NCBI RefSeq assembly: GCF_000220255.1 | Contig: NZ_GL982513.1 | Span: 800,872-856,563, forward strand | Length of the DNA stretch: 55,692 bases | Reading direction: 5' to 3' | From: Prevotella pallens ATCC 700821 | GTDB lineage: Bacteria; Bacteroidota; Bacteroidia; Bacteroidales; Bacteroidaceae | Part shown: piece by piece, positions 47,001-55,692 of the stretch | Position numbering within the stretch: position 1 is the stretch's first letter | Layout of the letters: each line of letters begins with the position of its first letter | The notes under the pieces: generated by a model | The model's database searches: none | What the model saw: the letters and a program-made list of their open reading frames with translations, nothing else | Told to the model about the DNA's origin: nothing | Program-made: the position numbers and the translations under genes

Positions 47001-48134
47001 ATGATAAATCTGTTACGGAAAAAGCTACCAAGAGTGTATAAAGAGAATGTTGCTCATTCGCTTTTATGGTTGTTTATCTTTTTTATTCCCGTAGCAGCAA
47101 TGTCTCTCTATGATAGTAGTACCTTTAGAACATATAGTTGGACTCATATTTTTAGTGTTTGGACGGTTGTTTTCATATATTTTGGTGCATTCTTAGTGCA
47201 TAATTTCTTTTTGTTACCACTTATTATCTATCGCAAACAACGAATACACTATGTGTGTGGGACCATTATTCTAATACTTATATTTGTACTTGTGTTATAT
47301 GTTTTTCATACCCAAACAGCGGAAGAAAGTCTGAGAGCTATTGTTCAGGCTGGCTATGTTCAAAGCAGAATTACAGATAATCAGACTACTATTACAACAC
47401 AAATAATAGTTGTAAACACCATAATCTTAGTGTTAATGTTTGGAATGAATCTTGGCGTAAAGCTCTTTTTTAAATATAATGACGACCAAAAGAAACTATA
47501 TGATTTAGAAAAAAAGAACCTGGAACAACAGCTAATATCACTGAAATATCAAATAAACCCACACTTTTTTATGAATACTCTCAACAATATACATGCTTTA
47601 GTAGATATCGATCCTGAGAAAGCAAAGTGGGCTATTATCGTAATGTCGAAGATGATGCGGTATATTCTTTACGAAGGTAATAATACTTTTATTCCTTTAC
47701 AGAAAGAAAGCGACTTTATACATAGTTATATTTCGTTGATGCGTATGCGCTATACAGAAAAGGTAAAGATAAATCTTAATATCCCAAAGCAATTTCCAGT
47801 GGGCGAAATACCACCACTACTACTCGTATGTTTTGTTGGAAATGCCTTTAAATATGGTATAAGCTATCAGCATATAAGCACAATAGATATTTCGCTTTCT
47901 GTAGAAAACGACAAGATAAAGTTTTGCTGTATAAATAGTAAACAGTCTGAAACTGAATGCGAAAAAGGCGGAGTAGGGCTGAAGAGTGTACAACAACGAT
48001 TGAACCTGATATATCCAAACCGACACAAACTCGTAATAGACGATGGTGAGAAAACTTATAGTGTGTGGTTAGAATTATCATTAACAAATAAGAAAAATGA
48101 CAAAAAACCAACTCCAAGATGGAAAACAGAATAA
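47001..48134 (+). CDS. LytS-family sensor histidine kinase
   Basis: 377 residues. Four membrane helices (about 22-40, 50-75, 84-101, 133-155) form the sensor part, with almost no periplasmic domain. A coiled linker (KKLYDLEKKNLEQQLISLKY) leads to the His-kinase domain of the LytS/YehU type. The phospho-acceptor His is in QINPHFFMNTLNNIHAL, the N-box-like motif is FVGNAFKYG and the G-box is GGVGLKSVQQRL. The response-regulator gene starts within its last codons (16-bp overlap). Small membrane-embedded sensors of this type often detect envelope state or small molecules, but the signal is unknown here. Confidence 0.9.
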   Translation: MINLLRKKLPRVYKENVAHSLLWLFIFFIPVAAMSLYDSSTFRTYSWTHIFSVWTVVFIYFGAFLVHNFFLLPLIIYRKQRIHYVCGTIILILIFVLVLYVFHTQTAEESLRAIVQAGYVQSRITDNQTTITTQIIVVNTIILVLMFGMNLGVKLFFKYNDDQKKLYDLEKKNLEQQLISLKYQINPHFFMNTLNNIHALVDIDPEKAKWAIIVMSKMMRYILYEGNNTFIPLQKESDFIHSYISLMRMRYTEKVKINLNIPKQFPVGEIPPLLLVCFVGNAFKYGISYQHISTIDISLSVENDKIKFCCINSKQSETECEKGGVGLKSVQQRLNLIYPNRHKLVIDDGEKTYSVWLELSLTNKKNDKKPTPRWKTE

Positions 48135-48853
48135 GAACTTTAGCAGTAGACGATGAGCCTTTGGCACTGAAACAGCTAGCTACATATATAAAAAATATAT
48201 CGTTTTTAGAACTGGTTGGCGAATGCCAAAATGCTATTGAAGCAAAGAGAGAAATAGAAAGGCAAACCGTTGATGCTATATTTATAGATATTAATATGCC
48301 TGATATGAGTGGACTCGACTTTGTACGCTCGTTAGAAGTAAAGCCTTTAGTGGTGTTTACAACTGCTTATAGCGACTATGCTATAGAAGGTTATAAAGTA
48401 GAAGCTATTGATTATCTCCTTAAACCATTTAGCCAAGAAGAACTAATGGCAGCAGCTAAAAGTTTAAAACGGCAGTATGCGTTGTTGCAACAAGCAAAAA
48501 CAAATGTCTCTTTGGCAGATAACGACACTCTGTTTCTAAAGAATGAATATAAAATTATTCGTATAAACATCAGCGATATACGTTATGTTGAAGGTATGGG
48601 CGAGTATCTAAAAATTCATTTTATAAGCGATAGAAAACCATTAATGATACTTTCGAGTATGAAGAAAATGGAGAAACATTTAGCTAATAATAGCTTTATG
48701 CGCATTCATCGTTCATGGATTATTAACTTGATAGATATAAACGAAGTAAACAAGAATCGTATTCTTATGAACGATGGTATGTATGTTCCTATTGGCGATA
48801 TGTACCGCGAAGGCTTCTTAAACTATGTAGACTCTAAGTTTTTGGATAAGTAA
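48119..48853 (+). CDS. LytTR-family response regulator
   Basis: 244 residues. The receiver domain (about 5-120) has the acidic pair DDE near 11-13, phospho-acceptor Asp57 in IFIDINMPDMSG, Thr in FTTAYS, and Lys in YLLKPF. The LytTR DNA-binding domain (about 138-240) includes LFLKNEYKIIRINISDIRYV and MRIHRSWIINLIDI. It should bind direct repeats upstream of its target promoters. It is translationally coupled to the kinase. The next gene, an exported FMN-binding protein with its own promoter, is a possible target. Confidence 0.92.
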   Translation: MENRIRTLAVDDEPLALKQLATYIKNISFLELVGECQNAIEAKREIERQTVDAIFIDINMPDMSGLDFVRSLEVKPLVVFTTAYSDYAIEGYKVEAIDYLLKPFSQEELMAAAKSLKRQYALLQQAKTNVSLADNDTLFLKNEYKIIRINISDIRYVEGMGEYLKIHFISDRKPLMILSSMKKMEKHLANNSFMRIHRSWIINLIDINEVNKNRILMNDGMYVPIGDMYREGFLNYVDSKFLDK

Positions 48854-48912
48854 CAACATATAGTGTTGCTCTTTCTGACAGACACGTTCATACTACTTTC
48901 CTTTTCTTCTTC

Positions 48913-48943
48913 TTTGTCATTTATGAAAAAAGGACTACATTTG
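48913..48943 (+). promoter_or_regulatory. Promoter of the FMN-binding protein gene
   Basis: TTTG at 48913-48916 and TACATTTG at 48936-48943, 19-bp spacer. The leader is about 50 bp. Confidence 0.75.
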
Positions 48944-48999
48944 CACACAAATAAGTAGATAATGATACTTAACGTAATCAGTAAACAATAATAGTAAAG

Positions 49000-49395
49000 A
49001 TGAAGAAACAAATTTCAATTTTAGCGCTTGCAGCTTTAATGACAGTTGGTTTTGCTTTTGCAGCAGGACAAGACGACAATGTGATGCGCAAGCAAAGCGA
49101 TGGCACTTATGTGGTAAACACAACTACGTTGGCTGCTAATGTAAGTGGTTTTAAGGGGGCTACACCTGTAGAAGTGTACATTAAGAACGATAAAGTGGTA
49201 AAGGTTGTAGCGATGAAAAATCGTGAAACACCTCGATATTTTGAACAAGTAGATTCTAAGATGTTACCAAAGTTTGCTGGCAAGCGCATTTCTAAGGTGG
49301 GAACAGTAGATGGTGTTAGTGGTGCAACATTCTCGTCAAGAGCAGTGAGACTAAATGTAGAAGCTGCTGTAAAGTATTATAAAGCACACAAATAA
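49000..49395 (+). CDS. Exported FMN-binding domain protein
   Basis: 131 residues. Signal peptide to about GFAFA (residue 21), followed by a single FMN-binding domain. The flavinylation motif DGVSGAT is intact with Thr110 as the expected covalent FMN site (ApbE-type transfer). Such domains normally form part of NqrC/RnfG or larger redox proteins; here the domain stands alone as a small periplasmic electron carrier. No ApbE or membrane redox partner is in the window. It is monocistronic, with a strong promoter and terminator. Confidence 0.85.
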   Translation: MKKQISILALAALMTVGFAFAAGQDDNVMRKQSDGTYVVNTTTLAANVSGFKGATPVEVYIKNDKVVKVVAMKNRETPRYFEQVDSKMLPKFAGKRISKVGTVDGVSGATFSSRAVRLNVEAAVKYYKAHK

Positions 49396-49440
49396 AAACA
49401 TTTCTCTACCTATTGGGCAAGAAAACAACAAACAACATAA

Positions 49441-49476
49441 GCAGCATTGCAAACTTTAAGTCTGCAATGCTGTTTT
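49441..49476 (+). terminator. Terminator of the FMN-binding protein gene
   Basis: CAGCATTGCA and TGCAATGCTG enclose an 11-nt loop and are followed by TTTTCTTT. Confidence 0.85.
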
Positions 49477-49504
49477 CTTTATCTACAATATTAGTTACTC
49501 TTTT

Positions 49505-49640
49505 CTTAGATATCTGTAACATTCCTCTCAGATATCTGTAACGCTCTTCTCAGATATCTGTCAGTTGTAAATTAGATATCATAAACAACAAGAACATTAA
49601 TGTCTCAATATAATCCTACCTAAAAGATGCTTATCAAAAT
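49505..49640 (-). repeat. Dispersed 22-bp palindrome array, copy R5
   Basis: GATATC cores at 49509, 49531, 49553 and 49575, all 22 bp apart. On the minus strand the leader (ending GTTGTTTATGATATCTAA) comes first. It lies in the 635-bp convergent gap between the FMN-binding gene and asd. An outer box shared with other copies is near 49741-49773. Confidence 0.9.
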
Positions 49641-49801
49641 GAATACAATGATTTCTTTTTTTCATTGGAATTCTAATTTAAGTATTCTAATAATCGGTTG
49701 ATTTACAATATTTTATATTGTTCGATGTTATATGATGACGGAATTTATTATAATAGCAATCTTTTCTAAAGTATTTATAAAACTATAGTATTTTGATGCA
49801 T

Positions 49802-49838
49802 AAAAAAGCCTATTTCGCATTACGAAACAGGCTCTTTT
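49802..49838 (-). terminator. Probable terminator of asd
   Basis: On the minus strand GAGCCTGTTTCG and CGAAATAGGCT form a stem with a 5-nt loop, followed by TTTTTTA. It is 190 bp past the asd stop, so asd may have a long 3' untranslated region. Confidence 0.65.
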
Positions 49839-50030
49839 ATATAATTGGAATATAGCAGTTGTTCTCTCTAAGAGTGAGATTTAGCAAAATCTAAAACAAT
49901 TTTATCATATTTGTTTTAGGTTGTATAATGTCTCAGAAATATCCCACTCTCTATTTTCTATTTGCAGCATAGCGCATTTTAATAATGTTCGGCGAAAAAT
50001 ATAGTCTATACAGAGAACAACAAAATTACA

Positions 50031-51044
50031 CTATTTTACGTTCCCCACCTTTATTAAATATTCTGCAATTTGTACGGCATTGAGAGCTGCGCCCTTACGT
50101 ATCTGGTCGCCCGTGAGCCAAAGTGTAGTACCATTTTCATCGGCAAGGTCTTTACGAATGCGCCCAACATACACATCGTCTTTGCCTGCACTCTCCAATG
50201 GCATAGGGTAAACATAATTTTGAGGATCGTCTACGAGTGTAACTCCTGGAGCGGCTTCGAGCACTTTGCGTATTTCGGCAACCTCCAAAGGCTTCTCTGT
50301 CTCAATCCAAACTGCCTCCGAATGGCTACGAAGCGACGAAACGCGTACACATGTTGCACTGGTACGAACATCAGAATGCATAATCTTCTGCGTTTCGTAG
50401 AACATCTTCATTTCCTCTTTTGTATAGTCGGTCTCAGTCATCTTGTCTATTTGCGGAATCACATTGTAGGCTAACTGGTGCGGAAACTTGCTGATAGTCT
50501 CAGCTTCGCCCGTCTCAATAATCTCCTTATATTGCTGTTGTAGTTCCTGCATAGCAGCTGCACCAGCACCAGAAGCACTCTGATAGCTACTGATGCGTAC
50601 ACGTTTTATGTGGCTTAACTGCTCTATGGGGTTTAAAACCACAACCATCATAATAGTGGTGCAGTTAGGATTAGCAATAATACCGCGTGGACGAGTTAGT
50701 GCATCTTCTGCATTTATTTCTGGAACAACCAATGGTACGTCTTTTTCCATACGGAATTGACTCGAATTATCAATCATAACAGCACCATACTTAGTGATAG
50801 TATCAGCAAATTCAGCCGACGTGCTGCCACCTGCACTAACAAAAGCTATATCAATATCCTTGAAATCATCGTTATGTTGCAGAAGTTTTACTTCGTATTC
50901 TTTACCTTTAAATGTGTACTTTCTACCTGTAGACCGACTTGAACCAAAGAGCACAAGCTCGTCTATAGGGAAGTTTCTTTCTGCCAATATGCGGAGAAAT
51001 TCTTGTCCAACCGCTCCACTGGCTCCAACAATAGCTACTTTCAT
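50031..51044 (-). CDS. asd: Aspartate-semialdehyde dehydrogenase
   Basis: 337 residues. It reduces aspartyl phosphate to the semialdehyde for lysine/diaminopimelate, threonine and methionine synthesis in the cytosol. The NADP-binding N-terminus is [18 protein letters not shown]. The catalytic Cys128 lies in ANPNCTTI, and the second conserved block is [17 protein letters not shown]. The conserved His is in [12 protein letters not shown]. All active-site elements are present. It is a single gene reading toward array element R5. Confidence 0.96.
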   Translation of the reverse strand: MKVAIVGASGAVGQEFLRILAERNFPIDELVLFGSSRSTGRKYTFKGKEYEVKLLQHNDDFKDIDIAFVSAGGSTSAEFADTITKYGAVMIDNSSQFRMEKDVPLVVPEINAEDALTRPRGIIANPNCTTIMMVVVLNPIEQLSHIKRVRISSYQSASGAGAAAMQELQQQYKEIIETGEAETISKFPHQLAYNVIPQIDKMTETDYTKEEMKMFYETQKIMHSDVRTSATCVRVSSLRSHSEAVWIETEKPLEVAEIRKVLEAAPGVTLVDDPQNYVYPMPLESAGKDDVYVGRIRKDLADENGTTLWLTGDQIRKGAALNAVQIAEYLIKVGNVK

Positions 51045-51190
51045 ATCCTTGTTTTTATAATTTTAATAGTGCAATACATCACAAAATGTCTATTCAAACA
51101 TATACCAGTAAGGCATAAGTTTGTGTTGTTTGCGTTTGCAAAAATACAAAAAAACTCTCTACTTTCACTACTTACCCCATAACTTTTTGC

Positions 51191-51198
51191 TACCTTTG
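51191..51198 (+). promoter_or_regulatory. -7 element of the antiporter operon
   Basis: TACCTTTG, 22 bp before the ATG at 51220. It lies inside the longer open frame and therefore decides the start. Confidence 0.6.
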
Positions 51199-51219
51199 CA
51201 CATATTTATAATAGCAATT

Positions 51220-53340
51220 ATGTTCAGAATAGCCCAATATTTCCCCATAACCGATCCAACATTGATTTTCTTTGTGGTATTGATGCTAATTCTATTGTCG
51301 CCTATTATTATGGGTAGACTGCGTATTCCTCACATTATAGGAATGGTTTTGGCTGGTGTTTTGGTGGGCGAATACGGATTAAATGTGCTGAAACGCGATG
51401 CTTCGTTCGAACTGTTTGGAAGTGTAGGCTTATATTACATTATGTTTCTTGCTGGTCTTGAAATGGATATGGACGGACTGAAGAAAAATAAATGGCGTGT
51501 TATGCTGTTTGGTTTTCTCTCCTTTTTTATACCTTATATTCTTACCTTCTTAATGGGAATATATTTGCTACACTACTCAGTAACATCGTCTTTGCTACTT
51601 GGTTGTATTATGTCATCAAGCACACTCGTAGCCTATCCTATCGTGGGACGCTATGGTCTTTCTCAGCATTCAGCTTCAACGCTTAGTGTTGGTGGCACAA
51701 TGGTAGCATTGTTCTTGGCGCTTCTTGTTATGGCAATGATAGTAAATTTGTGTCAAGGCGGTAGTGGTGGCATATTCTGGCTATGGTTTATGCTTAAATT
51801 TGCACTCTATATATCAGGGCTTATTTACTTTGTTCCGCGCCTTACACGATGGTTTCTGCGTCGCTATTCCGATGCTGTAATGCAGTTTCTCTTTGTTTTA
51901 GGCATTCTGTTTCTGTCTGCTGCACTTTCAGAAGCAGTAGGTTTGGAAGGTATTTTTGGAGCGTTCTTTTCAGGGCTAATATTAAATCGCTTCATTCCAC
52001 GTCTATCTCCACTTATGAATCATATAGAGTTTACAGGCAATGCGCTCTTTATTCCTTATTTCCTAATAGGTGTTGGAATGTTAATAAATGTGCGTTCGTT
52101 GTTTGAAGGCACACATATCATTTGGGTTGTACTATGTATTGTCTTCTTTGGAACAACAGGAAAAGCCATTGCAGCCTATCTTGCTGGCTTCTTGTTTCGT
52201 TTAAAACGAGAAATGTCTGATATGCTTTTCGGTTTAACAAGTGCCCATGCAGCAGGCGCAATAGCTATGGTGATGGTGGGATTAAAGCTTGAGGTAGCTC
52301 CTGGAAAATTCCTTTTCAACGATGAAGTGCTGAATGGTATCGTTATTATGATACTTTTTACTTGCATAATCTCATCGTTTGTAACAGAGAGAGCTGCTCA
52401 AAAAATTCGATTAACCGAAAAAGAAGAACCTGAAATGGCGCGAACGCATAACGACGAACGCATTCTTATACCAGTGAAATATCCAGAATATGCCGAGAAT
52501 TTGCTTTCGTTAGCCATAATGATGCGTAACGAAAAGCTTAAGAAAGAACTTGTTGGACTAAACGTTGTGTACGACGATGTGAATGCAGCAGCCAATCAAG
52601 AAGAAGGACGACGTTTATTAGAACATCTGCAAAAGCAAGCTGCGTCTGCCAATGTGCCGATGGTAACACAGGTGCGTATTGCTGCCAACATAGCAAATGG
52701 TATAAAACATGCTTTTAAAGAGTTCCAAGCATCTGAGATAGTAATGGGACTACATGCCAAACAAGCTATATCGAAGGGATTTTGGGGACAATTTACACAG
52801 AGCCTTTACAATGGTTTGAGCCGCCAAATTACAATAGCTCGTATTGTGCAACCATTGAATACAATTCGTAGAATACAAGTTGTTGTGCCTTCGCGGGCTG
52901 AGTTTGAACCTGGCTTTTATCGTTGGTTGGAACGAATAGCACGTTTAGCATCGAACAGCGATTGCCGTGTTGTTTTTCATGCTCGTCAAGAAACCATCGA
53001 ACTAATTACTGTATATATTCGTAATCGACACCCCAATGTACGGGCTGAATATGTTGAAATGAAGCATTGGAAAGAACTTCCACAGTTGGCTACAGAGGTG
53101 CAAGACGACCATTTGTTTGTAATTATCACAGCGCGAAAGGGTACTATATCTTATAAGAATGCGATGGAACGCATACCAGAAGAAGTAAATCGCTTCTTTA
53201 AGAGTAAGACTCTTATGATAATATTCCCCGATCAGTATGGCAATCGTATGGACGGTATGACGTTTGCACAGTCGCAACACACCGAAGAACGTAGTGCTTA
53301 TGATGTTCTACGAGAGTTTATGCAAAAGAAAATAAGATAG
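51220..53340 (+). CDS. Kef-type cation:proton antiporter with C-terminal USP-like domain
   Basis: 706 residues from the ATG at 51220. The frame is open to 51121, but a promoter element sits in between. About twelve membrane helices cover residues 10-400 and show the CPA2 pattern ([74 protein letters not shown]). A cytoplasmic part of about 290 residues follows, containing two universal-stress-like domains, the first starting near [20 protein letters not shown]. It lacks a Rossmann RCK domain, so gating differs from KefB/C. The LolD-like gene starts 4 bp after its stop. Confidence 0.88.
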   Translation: MFRIAQYFPITDPTLIFFVVLMLILLSPIIMGRLRIPHIIGMVLAGVLVGEYGLNVLKRDASFELFGSVGLYYIMFLAGLEMDMDGLKKNKWRVMLFGFLSFFIPYILTFLMGIYLLHYSVTSSLLLGCIMSSSTLVAYPIVGRYGLSQHSASTLSVGGTMVALFLALLVMAMIVNLCQGGSGGIFWLWFMLKFALYISGLIYFVPRLTRWFLRRYSDAVMQFLFVLGILFLSAALSEAVGLEGIFGAFFSGLILNRFIPRLSPLMNHIEFTGNALFIPYFLIGVGMLINVRSLFEGTHIIWVVLCIVFFGTTGKAIAAYLAGFLFRLKREMSDMLFGLTSAHAAGAIAMVMVGLKLEVAPGKFLFNDEVLNGIVIMILFTCIISSFVTERAAQKIRLTEKEEPEMARTHNDERILIPVKYPEYAENLLSLAIMMRNEKLKKELVGLNVVYDDVNAAANQEEGRRLLEHLQKQAASANVPMVTQVRIAANIANGIKHAFKEFQASEIVMGLHAKQAISKGFWGQFTQSLYNGLSRQITIARIVQPLNTIRRIQVVVPSRAEFEPGFYRWLERIARLASNSDCRVVFHARQETIELITVYIRNRHPNVRAEYVEMKHWKELPQLATEVQDDHLFVIITARKGTISYKNAMERIPEEVNRFFKSKTLMIIFPDQYGNRMDGMTFAQSQHTEERSAYDVLREFMQKKIR

Positions 53341-53344
53341 AATT

Positions 53345-54022
53345 ATGATAGAGATAAAAGGTGTTACTAAGAGTTTTGGTTCACTGCAAGTGCTGAAAGG
53401 TATTGACTTGCGCATTGAGAAAGGCGAGATAGTGAGCATTGTTGGTCCTTCTGGAGCAGGCAAAACCACGTTGCTGCAAATTCTTGGTACGTTAGATAAA
53501 CCAGATAATGGCTCCGTTGTAGTAGATGGCATTGAAACCAGTACATTATCAACCAATAAACTAAGCGAGTTTCGCAACAAACATCTTGGTTTCGTGTTCC
53601 AGTTTCACCAGCTTTTACCAGAGTTTACGGCAATAGAAAACATTATGATACCTGCTTATATTGCAGGAATGAAAAACAAAGAAGCACACAATCGTGCTGA
53701 AGAACTATTGGAGTTTATGGGACTGAGCAACCGTGCAAACCATAAACCCAACGAACTTTCTGGTGGCGAAAAGCAGCGTGTGGCAGTGGCAAGGGCGCTA
53801 ATGAACAATCCTGCAGTAATTCTTGCCGACGAACCGTCGGGTAGTTTGGATTCAAAGAATAAAGAAGAACTACACAAACTCTTTTTCGAATTGCGCGATA
53901 AGTTTGGTCAGACTTTTGTTATTGTAACACACGATGAAACGTTGGCTACACTAACCGACCGCACCATACACTTGAAAGACGGACGCATAGTGGGAGAGGG
54001 AAGCGAATCCAGCGCAGTATAA
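53345..54022 (+). CDS. lolD: LolD-like ABC transporter ATP-binding protein
   Basis: 225 residues. Walker A is GPSGAGKTT (34-42), the Q-loop is [20 protein letters not shown], the signature [16 protein letters not shown], Walker [16 protein letters not shown] and the H-loop VTHDE. The HQLLPEFTA block is characteristic of LolD, the ATPase that releases lipoproteins from the inner membrane. The LolC/LolE-type permease is not adjacent, so the assignment within the MacB/LolD/FtsE group rests on sequence motifs only. It sits 4 bp after the antiporter gene. Confidence 0.82.
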   Translation: MIEIKGVTKSFGSLQVLKGIDLRIEKGEIVSIVGPSGAGKTTLLQILGTLDKPDNGSVVVDGIETSTLSTNKLSEFRNKHLGFVFQFHQLLPEFTAIENIMIPAYIAGMKNKEAHNRAEELLEFMGLSNRANHKPNELSGGEKQRVAVARALMNNPAVILADEPSGSLDSKNKEELHKLFFELRDKFGQTFVIVTHDETLATLTDRTIHLKDGRIVGEGSESSAV

Positions 54023-54045
54023 TAAAGTAAGAAAGGAAATAACAA

Positions 54046-54903
54046 ATGGCAAAACTAAAGATAGGCGATTACAATACGCTTACTGTATTGAAGGTTGCAT
54101 TGCGCGAAGGCAATAGAGAGCCATTCGGATTGTATCTCGATGGTGGTCGCGCAGGCGAAATATTGATGCCTCAAAAATATGTTCCCAATAATGTTTCGGT
54201 GGGCGACGACTTACGTGTTTTTGTGTATCTCGACCAGGAAGAACGCCCCATTGCTACAACCGAGCAGCCACTTGCCGTAGTGGGCGAGTTTGCATATTTG
54301 GAATGTTCGTGGGTAAACGAGTATGGTGCATTCCTTAATTGGGGTGTAACAAAAGATTTGTTCTGTCCGTTTCGCGAGCAGAAGAAACGTATGCAGATAG
54401 GCGAGTCGTATATTGTACACGTACATCTTGACGAAGAAACCTACCGTTTGGTGGCATCGGCGAAGGTAGAGCATTATTTTGAAGAAGAGAAACCAATGTA
54501 CAAGCAAGGCGAGGAGGTTGATTTGATGATTTGGCAAAAGACCGAACTTGGCTTCAAAGTCATCATCGACAATAAATATCCCGGACTTGTTTATGGCGAC
54601 CAAGTGTTCCAGTACGTCCACACGGGCGACCATCTAAAGGGTTATATTGCCACAGTCCGACCAGACGGAAAGATTGACTGCACATTGCAACCAACAGGAC
54701 AGCAATATGCAAAAGACTTTGCCGAAGTGCTTCTACAATACTTGAAGGACAACGGTGGTGTGTGCAACCTTGGCGATAAAAGCGAAGCAGAAGATATTAA
54801 ACATCTCTTTCATGTGTCAAAGAAAGTCTACAAGAAAGCCGTTGGCGATCTTTACAAGCGACATCTCATCACAGTTGAACCGCTTGCAATTCACCTTGTG
54901 TAA
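54046..54903 (+). CDS. cvfB: CvfB-like S1-domain RNA-binding protein
   Basis: 285 residues. Tandem S1-like OB folds cover about 5-70, 70-140 (FAYLECSWVNEYGAFLNWG) and 150-215 (VDLMIWQKTELGFKVII). They are followed by a winged-helix domain at about 220-285 (LLQYLKDNGGVCNLGDKSE). This is the CvfB/YitL arrangement, known from a regulator of virulence gene expression in staphylococci; the RNA targets in this phylum are not known. It is 23 bp after the LolD-like gene and 15 bp before the Sel1 gene, and is probably co-transcribed with both. Confidence 0.88.
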   Translation: MAKLKIGDYNTLTVLKVALREGNREPFGLYLDGGRAGEILMPQKYVPNNVSVGDDLRVFVYLDQEERPIATTEQPLAVVGEFAYLECSWVNEYGAFLNWGVTKDLFCPFREQKKRMQIGESYIVHVHLDEETYRLVASAKVEHYFEEEKPMYKQGEEVDLMIWQKTELGFKVIIDNKYPGLVYGDQVFQYVHTGDHLKGYIATVRPDGKIDCTLQPTGQQYAKDFAEVLLQYLKDNGGVCNLGDKSEAEDIKHLFHVSKKVYKKAVGDLYKRHLITVEPLAIHLV

Positions 54904-54918
54904 CGTCTTTTATCTTAT

Positions 54919-55515
54919 ATGAAAAGATTACTTCTGGGCTTCTTTGCTCTGTTTCTGCCTTTCGTGGGTGTTGCACAAGAGGAAGTGCCACACAGAGTAG
55001 ATACCAATTATGTAGGTAAGCCTGCAACCGAAGCAGATAAATTGCTGGGAGATGCCGACGAAGCGTTTAATAACGAAGATTTTGATACCGCTTTTAAGTA
55101 TTATCAAAAGGCTGCCGAAGCTGGCAATATAGATGCCTATACTGGTCTGGGGAGATGCTATGCCTATGGTTTGGGCGTAGCATTCAATGCTCAGAGTGCG
55201 TTACATTGGTATCAAAAAGCTGCTTATGCAGGTTCAGCTTTAGGGCAATACTATCTTGGCATTCTTTATTTTGAAGGTTGGAACGGTGAAAAACCCGATA
55301 AGAAACGTGGCTTAGAGTGGCTCTATAAAGCTGCTAATAGTTGTGAGCCATGGGCAATGTTCTATATAGGAAATTGTTATAGACGTGGCGATGGTGTAGA
55401 GAAGAACATAGACGAAGCCATACACTGGTATAAAAAAGCAGCTGAATATGGCGACGAAGATGCACCCAATGTTCTAAAAGAATTAGGTGTCAATGTGCCA
55501 AATAGTTCGGAATAG
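54919..55515 (+). CDS. Exported Sel1-repeat protein
   Basis: 198 residues. Signal peptide to about VGVAQ (residue 20). Four Sel1/TPR-like repeats follow at about 48-185, each ending in a pattern like ALHWYQKAAYAG, GLEWLYKAANS or AIHWYKKAAEYG. Sel1 repeats form a solenoid for protein-protein contacts, here in the periplasm or at the membrane. It is the last gene of the antiporter-LolD-CvfB run. The final 177 bp of the window after it are AT-rich and show no further gene. Confidence 0.85.
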   Translation: MKRLLLGFFALFLPFVGVAQEEVPHRVDTNYVGKPATEADKLLGDADEAFNNEDFDTAFKYYQKAAEAGNIDAYTGLGRCYAYGLGVAFNAQSALHWYQKAAYAGSALGQYYLGILYFEGWNGEKPDKKRGLEWLYKAANSCEPWAMFYIGNCYRRGDGVEKNIDEAIHWYKKAAEYGDEDAPNVLKELGVNVPNSSE

Positions 55516-55692
55516 TTATTTTTTATAGCACTATAAATGTATTGAAATATGCGTAAATACATACTGTCTTATGTAATAAATGCAGCGTATTTTCAATAAT
55601 GTTATGTAACTAAATAGAACGCTATGGTTTATTGGTTATAAAGATATTTTCTTAATTTCTCTCTATTTTCTTTGTTGTTTTTATAGCTTTTT

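Noticed and set aside
51121..51219. N-terminal extension of the antiporter
   Set aside because: The stretch contains the -7 promoter element at 51191-51198, and the ATG at 51220 begins a normal first membrane helix.

Overview
The window is chromosomal DNA of a low-GC member of the Bacteroidota, most likely a Prevotella-type bacterium. The evidence is the repeated Bacteroidota promoter signature (TTTG or TTGG about 20 bp upstream of TAnnTTTG), A-rich start contexts without Shine-Dalgarno sequences, and families typical of the phylum (DUF3316 next to parC, DUF3575-type proteins, OmpA-type porins, SusC-like plug/barrel proteins, LptA-like and SurA genes next to mutL). Most of the window is housekeeping core; the accessory part is a 3-kb rhs toxin-cassette patch at 28.3-31.4 kb.

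Layout. 0-6.6 kb: a histidine kinase (-), then parC, a DUF3316 protein and an S41 protease lipoprotein as one operon. 7.4-15.8 kb: fhs, tig, clpP-clpX and recQ. 16.5-19.4 kb: a GC-richer TonB-receptor-like outer-membrane barrel. 19.5-28.0 kb: guaB, then an envelope-biogenesis run (PpiC-type foldase, SurA-type foldase, an LptA-like protein with 31-residue repeats, a small tail-anchored protein) ending in mutL. 28.3-31.4 kb: a decayed rhs end, small membrane proteins, an orphan Rhs C-terminal tip with an HEADH metalloprotease-like motif, a lipoprotein that may be its immunity factor, a three-unit palindrome array, an 80-bp MITE-like element and two paralogous membrane proteins. 31.8-38.3 kb: an OmpA-type porin, an unknown membrane protein, ettA and lptB (-), and mlaE-mlaF (+). 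39.2-46.4 kb (-): a four-gene translationally coupled outer-membrane operon downstream of tRNA-Leu(TAG). 47.0-49.4 kb: a LytS/LytTR two-component pair and an exported FMN-binding protein. 50.0-55.5 kb: asd (-), a Kef-like antiporter, a LolD-like ATPase, a CvfB-like S1 protein and a Sel1-repeat protein.

The most unusual structure is a dispersed intergenic element present five times (about 1.6, 6.8, 11.2, 38.8 and 49.5 kb). Each copy has a roughly 60-bp AT-rich leader followed by 4-6 copies of a palindrome centred on GATATC (best form CAGATATCTG), spaced exactly 22 bp apart. Weaker colinear similarity extends outside leader and array, so the unit may be 300-400 bp long. All copies lie in the long gaps between operons and none is inside a gene. 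I do not recognise this family. Its strict spacing of about two helical turns suggests either a protein-binding array or a series of RNA hairpins. The rhs cassette patch is the second place to look.
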